Shown: in pieces, positions 47,920 to 56,315 of the stretch
Layout: each line of letters opens with the position of its first letter
Position numbering within the stretch: the first letter of the stretch is position 1
Assembly: GCF_006346325.1 (NCBI RefSeq)
Contig: NZ_VDYR01000001.1
Location: forward strand, 620,001 to 684,000
Direction of reading: 5' to 3'
DNA length: 64,000 bases
From: Sphingomonas japonica
Lineage (GTDB): Bacteria; Pseudomonadota; Alphaproteobacteria; Sphingomonadales; Sphingomonadaceae
Notes under the pieces: model-generated
Seen by the model: the letters and a program-made list of their open reading frames with translations, nothing else
The model's database searches: none
Told to the model about the DNA's origin: nothing
Translations under genes and position numbers: made by a program

Positions 47920-48534
47920 TCACAGAATGCGATAGGGCCGCAGCCTGCTGAACATCTCCTCGCGCGACCGGACCCCGACCTTCGAATAGATCCGTCGGAC
48001 ATGCGTGCGCACCGTATCGACCGAGATCAGCAGATCGGTGGCGAGCTGGCTGGCGGTGCGGCCGTTGAGCAGGCCGACCACGATGCGGTGCTCGGCGCGA
48101 GTCAGCGAAAAGACGCGGTCGATGTCGCTGTAGTTCGCCATGAATCCAGCCGTATCGCGCGTGAATTCAAGGCATGCCGCCGATCGGCCGTCGACGCCGA
48201 TCCGTCGCCCGCGGAACAAGAGATGCGCGGAGCGGTCGGGGTAGGGGATCGACACGGTCCCAAGCTCTTCCCCCAGCGCTTCGATGAAGTCGGTGAAGTC
48301 GCGCTGTGCGGTGGCGGAGGCAAAGGCCAGCGCGCCATCGCGCAGGACGACGCCCGCATCGTCGCCAAGCTGCTGCGATGCCGGCCGGTTCGACCAGAGC
48401 ACCTGCAGATCGGCCGCCACGATCAGCCTTGGGCGCGAATCCGCGCCCAACCAAGCAAGCGCCAGCGTCGCCAGGTCGGGCGCCTCGGCTGCATCCTGTT
48501 CGGCGATCCGTTCGTTGAGCACATCTTTCCCCAT
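47920..48534 (-). CDS. LuxR-family regulator, candidate curli regulator
   Basis: 204 residues: an N-terminal PAS-like half (RPRLIVAADLQVLWSNRPA, RDFTDFIEALGEELG, SAACLEFTRDTAGFMANY), then a LuxR-type helix-turn-helix (FSLTRAEHRIVVGLLNGRTA, DLLISVDTVRTHVRRIYSKVGVRSREEMF). CsgD in enterics is also a LuxR-type protein, though its N-terminus is a receiver. This one sits just upstream of csgF on the same strand, so control of the curli genes is plausible. It is divergent from the DUF389 gene with a 239-base gap. Confidence 0.85.
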   Translation of the reverse strand: MGKDVLNERIAEQDAAEAPDLATLALAWLGADSRPRLIVAADLQVLWSNRPASQQLGDDAGVVLRDGALAFASATAQRDFTDFIEALGEELGTVSIPYPDRSAHLLFRGRRIGVDGRSAACLEFTRDTAGFMANYSDIDRVFSLTRAEHRIVVGLLNGRTASQLATDLLISVDTVRTHVRRIYSKVGVRSREEMFSRLRPYRIL

Positions 48535-48773
48535 CGATGGCGTCCGTCAGCGCTGCGATCCTACCCCGCACGCCGATCGCACGGCCCACGAAACAATCGG
48601 GGATAGTGCAGATTAGGGACAGCCGCGCAACTAAAGGATCGTCATCGTCCCAATCGTGGACGCCGCAATTGACTATAGAGTCTTTGGCACAGGGTGAGCG
48701 CCCGCGCCGAGCCCGCCGCCAGCACAGATGGCACGGCTGGCATCGCGCGACGTCACCGCCTAAACCGCCCACG

Positions 48774-50276
48774 ATGACGACCAGTATCGCCCCGGCGCAC
48801 CCCATCCTCCATTGGTGGCGTAACCACGTCGTCGCGACGGTCGATCATTCGGTCGTCGTGCAAAAGGTCGATTCGGACAACGGCTTCAACGGCCGATACG
48901 TGTTCATGACGCTGATGTCGGCCGGGATCGCGGTGCTCGGCCTGCTGCTGTCGTCGCCGGCCGTCATCATCGGCGCGATGCTCATCTCGCCGCTGATGGG
49001 TCCGATCATCGGCCTTGGGTTCGGCGTCGCGCTGTTCGACGCGGTCGAAATCCGCCGCGCGCTGACCGCGCTGGCGCTCGGCACAATCCTGGCGATCCTG
49101 TTCTGCGCCATGGTCGTGCTCGTGTCGCCGTTGCAGACCGTGACCAGCGAGCTGGCAGCGCGCACCCGGCCCAACCTGTTCGACCTGCTCGTCGCATTGT
49201 TTTCCGGGCTGGCGGGCGCCTATGCGATGATCCGAGGGCGCGAGGGCGCGATCGTCGGCGTGGCGATCGCGACCGCGCTGATGCCGCCGCTCGCCACGGT
49301 CGGGTTCGGCCTGGCGACCTGGAACGGCACCGTCTTCTTCGGCTCGCTGCTGCTGTTCTTCACCAACTTCATGGTGATCGCGCTGTCGGCGGCGATCATG
49401 GCGCGGCTTTACGGTTTCGGGCCGCGATTGTCGCCGCGACAGACGGTGCTGCAGACGCTGCTGATGCTGAGCGTGTTCATCGCGCTGGCGGTCCCGCTCG
49501 GCTTCACGCTGCGCCAGATCGCGTGGGAAGCGACGGCGTCGCGGCAGGCGCGCGATGTGGTTTCGGCGCAATTCGGCGATTCGGCGCGCGTCAGCCAGAT
49601 CGACGTCGATTATGCCGCGCGGCCGCTGCGCGTGACCGCGACCGTTTTGACGCCGCAATTCGTGGCGCAGGCGGAACGTGCGGCAGCGGCGGAGCTGACC
49701 AAGGCGTTCGGACGGCCGGTCGGGGTGGCTATCGAGCAGTTCCGTGTCGAGGTAGGCAATGCCGAGGCGGCGCAGCTCGCGCGGGCGCAAGCGAACGAGC
49801 GCGCCACGCTCGAGGCGCGCATCGTCACGCAGGTTGCCGAGCAGCTCGCACTGGTCGCGGGCGTGCCGGCGGAGCAGGTGCTGGTCGATCGCGATCATCG
49901 CCGCGCGCAGGTGACCGCGACGCCGCTGCCTGGTGCCGACCTGGCGGCCTATCGCACGCTGGAAGCGCGCGTTGCCGCGGTCGCCGACGGCTGGTCGGTC
50001 GAGCTAATCCCGCCGGCAGTGCCACTGCCATCGGTCAGCGTCGGCGAGGACGGACCCGATGCCGAGGGGCAGGCGGCGCTGCGAACGGCGATCTGGGCGG
50101 CGCGGCGGCTGCGGTTGCCGCTCGGGGTCTCTGGCGCGCAGGCGGAGGCCGTGGCGGCGGCGCTTGCCGACGCCGGGATCGCGGCCGAGCGCCTGCCCGG
50201 CGAAGGTGCCGAGGTGGAACTGGAATGGCTGGCGCCGGGTCAGCCGTCCGAAGCGCAATTGGCGACGCAGGGATGA
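48774..50276 (+). CDS. DUF389 (TIGR00341-type) integral membrane protein
   Basis: 500 residues. The first half has about six hydrophobic helices with conserved DUF389 features: VFMTLMSAGIAVLGLLLSS, SPAVIIGAMLISPLMGPI, IVGVAIATALMPPLATVG. The second half (from about 250) is soluble, Ala/Arg-rich and ends in an acidic segment. The biochemical role of the family is unknown. The ATG at 48774 precedes the conserved part; no strong ribosome site is seen. Confidence 0.82.
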   Translation: MTTSIAPAHPILHWWRNHVVATVDHSVVVQKVDSDNGFNGRYVFMTLMSAGIAVLGLLLSSPAVIIGAMLISPLMGPIIGLGFGVALFDAVEIRRALTALALGTILAILFCAMVVLVSPLQTVTSELAARTRPNLFDLLVALFSGLAGAYAMIRGREGAIVGVAIATALMPPLATVGFGLATWNGTVFFGSLLLFFTNFMVIALSAAIMARLYGFGPRLSPRQTVLQTLLMLSVFIALAVPLGFTLRQIAWEATASRQARDVVSAQFGDSARVSQIDVDYAARPLRVTATVLTPQFVAQAERAAAAELTKAFGRPVGVAIEQFRVEVGNAEAAQLARAQANERATLEARIVTQVAEQLALVAGVPAEQVLVDRDHRRAQVTATPLPGADLAAYRTLEARVAAVADGWSVELIPPAVPLPSVSVGEDGPDAEGQAALRTAIWAARRLRLPLGVSGAQAEAVAAALADAGIAAERLPGEGAEVELEWLAPGQPSEAQLATQG

Positions 50277-50307
50277 CAGCGCCGCGCGGCTGGACTAGGG
50301 GCGCGGC

Positions 50308-50700
50308 ATGACGGGGTGGATTCGGCAGTCAGGGGCAGCGCGCGGCATTTTCGTCGCGGCCGCGTTCCTCGTCCTGCTGCTACGCACGCTTGTGCCGTCG
50401 GGGTTCATGCCGGTCGAGACGGGCGGCACGATCGTTGTCCAGATCTGCTCGGGCTACGGCCCCGCCAGCATCGAAATCGATCTCGGCAAGAAGGCGCCGG
50501 GCAAGCATCATAAGGCATCCGACCAGCCGTGCAGCTATGCGGGCTTCGCCGGGCCGCTGCTCGCGCAGCTGGGGCCGGCGGTGCTGTCCGCGCCGCTGCC
50601 CGTCATCATGCTTTCGTCGGGCGCGGCGATTGCCGACCTGACCGTCCACCGGCTTGCCGCGCCTCCGCCACCCGCGATCGGCCCCCCGCAAGATATCTGA
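50308..50700 (+). CDS. DUF2946-family membrane protein
   Basis: 130 residues with one N-terminal helix (GIFVAAAFLVLLLRTLVPSGFMP), a Cys/His segment (QICSGYGP, KHHKASDQPCSYAGFAG) and a second hydrophobic region. The spacing Cys ... His-His ... Cys is typical of DUF2946, found near copper- or iron-uptake genes, and may bind metal. It is followed after 126 bases by a TonB-dependent receptor and PepSY protein on the same strand. Confidence 0.75.
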   Translation: MTGWIRQSGAARGIFVAAAFLVLLLRTLVPSGFMPVETGGTIVVQICSGYGPASIEIDLGKKAPGKHHKASDQPCSYAGFAGPLLAQLGPAVLSAPLPVIMLSSGAAIADLTVHRLAAPPPPAIGPPQDI

Positions 50701-50826
50701 GTGCGTTCGCGCGACAGGCTTTCCTTGCCTGCCGCCATTTCGTGACCAGCGTCCGCGATCAGCTGCCGTTCGAGCACTGAGTGAAGCGGCGTCCGGCGCG
50801 GCTCTCGATATCTGAGGATCGTTCCA

Positions 50827-53088
50827 TTGCATATTCGCACTTTGGCCCTCGCCTCTGCGCTGGCGGCGCAGCCCGCGCTTGCCCAGCAGGCGCCCTCGAA
50901 TGAAACTCCCGACGACGATGCGATCCTGGTGGTCGGGCAGCGTGATGCCCCGATCACCGTCGTTCCGCGCGGCCTGTCGGTATCGCTCGGTGCCGAGGAG
51001 TTCGGCGCGATCAACGCCATCAACGTCGAAGACCTGATGAAATATGCGCCCAATTTCTATGTGCGCAAACGCTTTGCCGGCGACGACAATGCCGTCGTCG
51101 CGTTGCGCGGTGCCAACACCATCCAGAGCGCGCGCACGATCGTGCTGGTCGACGGCTTCGTGGTGTCCAACTTCCTCGGTAACCGCTGGGACTATCCACC
51201 GAAGTGGAACGTCGTAGGTCCGTCGGAAGTACGCCAGTTCGATATCGTCTATGGCCCGTATTCGGCGCGCTATGGCGGCAATTCGATGGGCGGGGTCATC
51301 TCGGTCACGACGCAGGAGCTCGAGGGAACGTCGGTAAATGGCTCCGTGCAGGGGTTTGCGATGCCGTTTCGCGAATATGGCTATGACTACACCTTCACCG
51401 GCTACAGCGCCGAGGGGAGCGCCGGGTGGAAGCAGAGGGACGGACCGTGGAGCGTCCGAGGCGGGATTCGGCATTTCGAGAATATCGGCCAGGCGCAGAC
51501 CTACAATCTGCTCAGCCGGGCGACCGGGGACGCGCCGTCGGTGCCGGTAACCGGCGCCTATGTCGACGAGCGCCTTGCCGCGCCGGTGTTCGGCGGCGCG
51601 TCGCCGGTCGATGTCGTCCAGGATCAGGGCCGCCTCCGCATCGGGTATGAAACCCGGGGCGGGTGGAAGCTCGAGGCGCTTGGCTTCGTGTGGAAGACGA
51701 GGCAGGAACTGACCGACCCGCGCAGCTTCCTGACCGATGCCGCCGGCGATCCGGTCTACCAGGGGCGCGTGCTGTTTGCCGGGGAGCAGTGGAACGCCAC
51801 CGGCCTCAATTTCTCCACGACCAGCCGGACCGAGTATCTGGTGGGCGCGAAGCTCGCCGGACCGATCGCGGGCTGGGATGTCTCGGCGAACCTGTCGCGC
51901 TACTGGATCCCCGAGCAGGACAGCCGGACATCGGCAAACTACCTTGCCGGGGAATCCGGCGGCGCGGGAACGCAGACGGTGCAGGACGTGCCAGGCTGGT
52001 GGACCGGCGACATCGCAGCCGAGCACGAAATAGGGGCGCACAAGCTGGCGCTTGGCGTCAACGCGAACCTGTACGCGACTGCGCAGGAGACCTTTGCCAC
52101 CGCGAACTGGCGCAGCGCCAGCGCACCGGTGTTTACCGCTGCCACGCGCGGCAAGACGAGCCTTTGGGGAATATGGGTCGAGGATGCCTGGTTGATCGGT
52201 CCAGACGTCACCCTGACCGGCGGTATCCGCTACGACCGCTGGCGCGCGTTCGGCGGCGGTCTCTCCGGGCTGGTCGCTTGTGTGCGCGAAGATGAGCGCT
52301 ATGCCGAGCGAACCGACGATTCGATCAGCCCCAAGCTGAGCATCCAAGGCGAACTGCCGGGAGCGATCGCGGCGCAGTTGAGTTTCGGCACCGCGACCCG
52401 GTTCCCGACCGTGGGGGAGCTATTCCAGGGGCGGTTCGACACCGATCTCGGCATCATCGATCCCGATAGCTTCGATCCCGACCTGCGGCCGGAAAAATCC
52501 CGCGACGTCAACCTGATCCTCGCGCGCAACTTCGGCAAGCTGCGGACCACTGCCAGCATCTTCTATCAGGATGTCGAGGACGCGATCTTCAGTTTCCAGG
52601 GGCTCAACCAGTTTGGCACGGTGGTCAGTTCGTACAAGAATGTCGATCGCACGCGGCAGGTGGGCGTCGAGCTGATCGGCGAGATCCGCGATCTGCTGCC
52701 GCGGCTCGATGTCGATGCCAATGTCGCGTGGACCGACGCCCGGACGCTCCGCAACACCCCCGACCCGCGCGCCGAAGGCGTGCAGTTCCCGCGCATTCCC
52801 CGCTGGCGGGCGAACGGCAATATCCGCTACCAGATCGCCGACCCGGTCAAGCTGTCGGCGGGATGGCGTTTTGCGACGCGACCGAACTCGGACCTGCTGG
52901 GGCAGGTGCGCGGCGGAGCCTATGGCTTCCAGACCGAGTATTTCTTCATCGACACGCGTGCGTCGGTGGCGCTCAGCGAGACGCTCGATCTGAGCGTCGG
53001 GATCGACAACCTGTTCAATGATCAAGCCTATGTCTCGCATCCGCTACCCCAGCGGACGTTCGTGGCCGATATCAAAGCGAAATGGTGA
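50827..53088 (+). CDS. TonB-dependent outer-membrane receptor
   Basis: 753 residues from a TTG at 50827, with GAGGA 8 bases upstream. Signal peptide to ALAQQ. A TonB-box-like DAILVVGQ is followed by the plug (NVEDLMKYAPNFYVRKR, VALRGANTIQSARTIVLVDGF, YGPYSARYGGNSMGGVI), then a 22-strand barrel ending in an aromatic residue (FVADIKAKW). The DUF2946 and PepSY neighbours favour a metal or metal-siderophore substrate. The PepSY gene starts 4 bases after the stop. Confidence 0.92.
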   Translation: MHIRTLALASALAAQPALAQQAPSNETPDDDAILVVGQRDAPITVVPRGLSVSLGAEEFGAINAINVEDLMKYAPNFYVRKRFAGDDNAVVALRGANTIQSARTIVLVDGFVVSNFLGNRWDYPPKWNVVGPSEVRQFDIVYGPYSARYGGNSMGGVISVTTQELEGTSVNGSVQGFAMPFREYGYDYTFTGYSAEGSAGWKQRDGPWSVRGGIRHFENIGQAQTYNLLSRATGDAPSVPVTGAYVDERLAAPVFGGASPVDVVQDQGRLRIGYETRGGWKLEALGFVWKTRQELTDPRSFLTDAAGDPVYQGRVLFAGEQWNATGLNFSTTSRTEYLVGAKLAGPIAGWDVSANLSRYWIPEQDSRTSANYLAGESGGAGTQTVQDVPGWWTGDIAAEHEIGAHKLALGVNANLYATAQETFATANWRSASAPVFTAATRGKTSLWGIWVEDAWLIGPDVTLTGGIRYDRWRAFGGGLSGLVACVREDERYAERTDDSISPKLSIQGELPGAIAAQLSFGTATRFPTVGELFQGRFDTDLGIIDPDSFDPDLRPEKSRDVNLILARNFGKLRTTASIFYQDVEDAIFSFQGLNQFGTVVSSYKNVDRTRQVGVELIGEIRDLLPRLDVDANVAWTDARTLRNTPDPRAEGVQFPRIPRWRANGNIRYQIADPVKLSAGWRFATRPNSDLLGQVRGGAYGFQTEYFFIDTRASVALSETLDLSVGIDNLFNDQAYVSHPLPQRTFVADIKAKW

Positions 53089-53092
53089 CGTC

Positions 53093-54478
53093 ATGGTGCT
53101 GACTATTGACCGCGCTGCCTTTCACCGGACGATCTGGCGCTGGCATTTCTATGCCGGGCTGTTCGTCATTCCGTTCGTGCTGTTGCTGGCGGTCACCGGC
53201 AGCTTCTACCTGTTCAAGCCGCAGGTCGAGCGCTGGGAAGAACGGGCGTTTCAAGGGTTGCCCACCACCGCGTCAGTCGGCCCGCGCGCGCAGGTCGATG
53301 CCGCGCTCGCGGCATTTCCGGGCGCGCGCTTCGCCAGCTATCGCTTGCCTGAACGCAGCGGCGACGCGGCGCTGGTGCATGTCGCGCTGCCGGATGGCGC
53401 GGGAATGCGCGACGTGTTCGTGGCACCGCAAGGCCGGGTGCTGGGCAATATCGCGCCCGACGACCGCCTGATGGAGATCGACAAGCGCATCCACGGCGAG
53501 CTGTTGCTCGGCAAGCGCGGCAGCTGGCTGGTCGAACTGGCGGCAAGCTGGGCGATCGTACTGGTGCTGACCGGTCTCTATCTATGGTGGCCGCGCGGAC
53601 GCGGGCTCGCTGGCGTGGTTTGGCCCAGATTGCGAGGCGGCCGGCGCGTCTTCTGGCGTGATTTGCACGCTGTGACGGGATTCTGGATTTCGGGCCTGGT
53701 GCTGGTGCTGCTCGTGACCGGGCTGCCCTGGGCTGGGGTGTGGGGCAGCGCCTTCAAGGCGGCGCGGGGCGAGCTCGGCTGGGTGCAGGGTCCGCAGGAC
53801 TGGACGCTGGGTGGCGCCGCGCCGGTGGCAGCCGCGGCCGATCTCCACGCTTCGCACGATCATGCAGCGATGGTGGCCGGGGTAAGCAGCGCGGCCGCGC
53901 CGCAAGCTGCCGGCATCGGGATCGACGCGGTCGTCGCCAGGGCGGCTGCCGAGCGGCTGGCGTTTCCGGTAATCGTCACCCCGCCGGGCGGACCGGGTCG
54001 CTTCGGAAAGCCGGGCGCACCGGTATGGACCGTGCGATCCGACGCACAGAACCGGCCGCTGCGCAGCACCATCACCTATGATCCGGCGACCGGCCGCGAG
54101 ATTTCGCGGGAGGGCTTTGCCGACGGGCACCTCGCCGACCGCGTCGTCGGTTATGGCATCGCCTGGCACGAGGGCGCGCTGTTCGGATGGGTCAATCAGC
54201 TGATCGGCGTGCTGACCGCGATCGGACTGGCGACGATGGCGGTGAGCGGCTTCGTGCTGTGGCGGCGGCGCAAGCCGCCCGGGTCGCTCGGCGCGCCGCC
54301 CGCGGCAGCGCTGCCCGCGCGGATGGGAGGCGTCGCGGCCATCCTGATCGCGTTGGCCGCGCTGCTGCCGCTGCTGGCCTTGTCGCTGGCCGGATTGTGG
54401 CTGTTCGAGCGGTTGCTGCTGCCGCGCCTGCCGGGGCTCGCGCGGTGGTTGAGCCAGGCGGCGCCGGGGGCAGCGTAA
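53093..54478 (+). CDS. PepSY-associated membrane protein
   Basis: 461 residues with four main helices. Markers are the N-terminal RWHFYAGLFVIPFVLLLAVTG, WPRGRGLAGVVWPRLRG, FWRDLHAVTGFWISG, and the C-terminal SGFVLWRRRK. The periplasmic part contains a His-rich loop (LHASHDHAAM). Similar proteins adjoin TonB receptors and are thought to reduce or transfer metal. It is coupled to the receptor gene. Confidence 0.86.
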   Translation: MVLTIDRAAFHRTIWRWHFYAGLFVIPFVLLLAVTGSFYLFKPQVERWEERAFQGLPTTASVGPRAQVDAALAAFPGARFASYRLPERSGDAALVHVALPDGAGMRDVFVAPQGRVLGNIAPDDRLMEIDKRIHGELLLGKRGSWLVELAASWAIVLVLTGLYLWWPRGRGLAGVVWPRLRGGRRVFWRDLHAVTGFWISGLVLVLLVTGLPWAGVWGSAFKAARGELGWVQGPQDWTLGGAAPVAAAADLHASHDHAAMVAGVSSAAAPQAAGIGIDAVVARAAAERLAFPVIVTPPGGPGRFGKPGAPVWTVRSDAQNRPLRSTITYDPATGREISREGFADGHLADRVVGYGIAWHEGALFGWVNQLIGVLTAIGLATMAVSGFVLWRRRKPPGSLGAPPAAALPARMGGVAAILIALAALLPLLALSLAGLWLFERLLLPRLPGLARWLSQAAPGAA

Positions 54479-54485
54479 TCGCTGC

Positions 54486-54513
54486 GACCCGGCGCGCGCC
54501 GAGGCGCTGGGTC
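54486..54513. terminator. Hairpin between convergent PepSY and tpsB-like genes
   Basis: GACCCGGCGC/GCGCTGGGTC (one G-T pair), without a T run, lies between the two convergent stop codons. A shared 3'-end structure is possible. Confidence 0.4.
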
Positions 54514-56164
54514 AGAAGCTCTTGGCGATGCGGAAATTGATCTGCGGATCGGCCTGGCCGCTGTCGAAGCGGTCGCCGGCCATCGGCACCGCTACCTCCA
54601 GCTCGACATTCAGCCCGCGCGTCACATAGCTGCGGATACCGCCGCCGCCCGAGGCAAGCGATCCGCTATTGCCGTCAGGGCCCAGATTGGTGACCCGGCC
54701 GCCGTCGAGATACGCGAACAGCTGGGCGCGGCGCGCGATGCCAAGCGGCTTGGCAATATCATAGCGCAGTTCGGCGCTCGCCATCGCGCCTTCGTCGCCC
54801 GAGCGTTCGTTATAGTCATAGGCGCGCAGAAACCCGGTCCCGCCGAGCCCGATTTCCTCGGACAGCAGCAGCGGATCGGACGATATCTGCCCGCGTGCGG
54901 CGAGCCGGGTGCTGAAATCGCTGCCAAGATCGCGGATCCAGTCGGTCCACACATAGAGCGCGGTGAAGGTGCCGTCGGCATCGTCGCGAGACCGCATCGG
55001 ATCGCCGGCGCGCGACGCTCCCAAACCGTCGAGCCCGCGCGTCACCGTCGCGTTGATGCGCAGGCGTCCGCCGGCCGCGAGCGCATTGCCCGAAAGCCCC
55101 GCGCGGAACGTCGTCACGCGATCTTCGCGGACACGGATGTCGCGGCGCGACTGGCGCAGGTTGCGTACCGCAAATTCGGCGTCGAACCACAGGCTGGCGG
55201 TACGGCGGCGCCAGATCGGCTGGAGCAGGCTAATGCCGGTCGACCAGCTCTGCCCCTCGATCTCGCGATCGGTCAGATACGCGCCCGGCGCTGTCGACGA
55301 GATCGACGCGACGACGCCAAGTTCGGTGCCCTGATCAGTCATCCGCTTGGCATAGCGCACGCGACCGTATTGCAGTTCTTCGGGTTCGAACGGAGTGGTC
55401 ACATAGGTCACCGCCAGCGTGTCGTCGGAAAACAGCAGCGCGTTCGCCGCGACGTCGAGCTGCAACTTCTCCGGACCGATCGGTGCCGACCCGTCATTTT
55501 CGAGCACGGCGCGCGCGACGACGCGCGATGCATCGACATCGACCACCAGCACGCCGCTATTCGCATCGCGTACGAAGCGGCTTCGGCGCACGTAAATGCC
55601 CTCGATATCGCCGGCGATCAGCAAGCGACGTTCGACCTCGTCAAGCGTCGGCGCGCGGCCGTTGGCGAGCGGGGCCAGCGTGGCGGCGACGGCGGCGTTC
55701 TGGTCACCTTCAATGCGGATGCGGTCGATGCGGCCTTCATCGATATGCACTACCAGCACGCCGGCGGTCATCCGCTGCGGCGCGATCCAGGCAGAGGCGA
55801 AGACCAGCCCGCGCGCGCGCGCGCGCTGAGCGATGCGGGTGGCAAGGCGCGCCAGCTCGTCCCCCGGCAGCGTCCGCCCGACATGGTCGGCGATGATGTC
55901 GGTGAAGTCGGCGGGGGTCAGCCGGTCGAGCCCGACCAATGTGACTGCGCCGACCGCGACCGCCGTGGTTGTGGCGGCGCTGGTTCCGCTTGGCGCCTCG
56001 ACGGTTATCGGCGGCTTCGGATCGGGTGTCGGCAGATCGGGCGAAGGGACGGAGCGCTCCTGCACGCTCGGGTCGGTGCGATCGAGCACTTCCTGGCTCC
56101 AGCTCGGCGCCGCCATCGTCAACAGCACTGCCGCCGCCACGGAAAATTTCACCATGTTACGCAT
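54512..56164 (-). CDS. TpsB/ShlB-type outer-membrane transporter (two-partner secretion)
   Basis: About 550 residues: signal peptide, a Pro-rich linker (PSPDLPTPDPKPPITVEA), two POTRA-like units (TLVGLDRLTPADFTDIIADH and GRIDRIRIEGDQNAAVAAT to YVRRSRFVRD), then a 16-strand barrel. The conserved loop-6 motif is partly seen in LGGTGFLRAYDYNERSGDEG (VRGY-type FLRAY). The last residue is Phe (RIAKSF). FhaC/ShlB-like proteins export one dedicated TpsA. No filamentous-haemagglutinin-type gene is adjacent. The start is ATG 56164 or 56155. It is divergent from the FecR-domain gene. Confidence 0.85.
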   Translation of the reverse strand: MRNMVKFSVAAAVLLTMAAPSWSQEVLDRTDPSVQERSVPSPDLPTPDPKPPITVEAPSGTSAATTTAVAVGAVTLVGLDRLTPADFTDIIADHVGRTLPGDELARLATRIAQRARARGLVFASAWIAPQRMTAGVLVVHIDEGRIDRIRIEGDQNAAVAATLAPLANGRAPTLDEVERRLLIAGDIEGIYVRRSRFVRDANSGVLVVDVDASRVVARAVLENDGSAPIGPEKLQLDVAANALLFSDDTLAVTYVTTPFEPEELQYGRVRYAKRMTDQGTELGVVASISSTAPGAYLTDREIEGQSWSTGISLLQPIWRRRTASLWFDAEFAVRNLRQSRRDIRVREDRVTTFRAGLSGNALAAGGRLRINATVTRGLDGLGASRAGDPMRSRDDADGTFTALYVWTDWIRDLGSDFSTRLAARGQISSDPLLLSEEIGLGGTGFLRAYDYNERSGDEGAMASAELRYDIAKPLGIARRAQLFAYLDGGRVTNLGPDGNSGSLASGGGGIRSYVTRGLNVELEVAVPMAGDRFDSGQADPQINFRIAKSF

Positions 56165-56315
56165 CACCTGACCGTCATCCCCCTTTGTCTCGATCGGACG
56201 GGTAGCGGCCAAGGCATTACGAAAGCGTGAGTTTATTTGTCGGTAACCATGACGGCGAACAGCATGGAAAGGGTGGGACGCTAATGCCGCATGCTCCAAC
56301 AAGGGGGCGTTCAGG

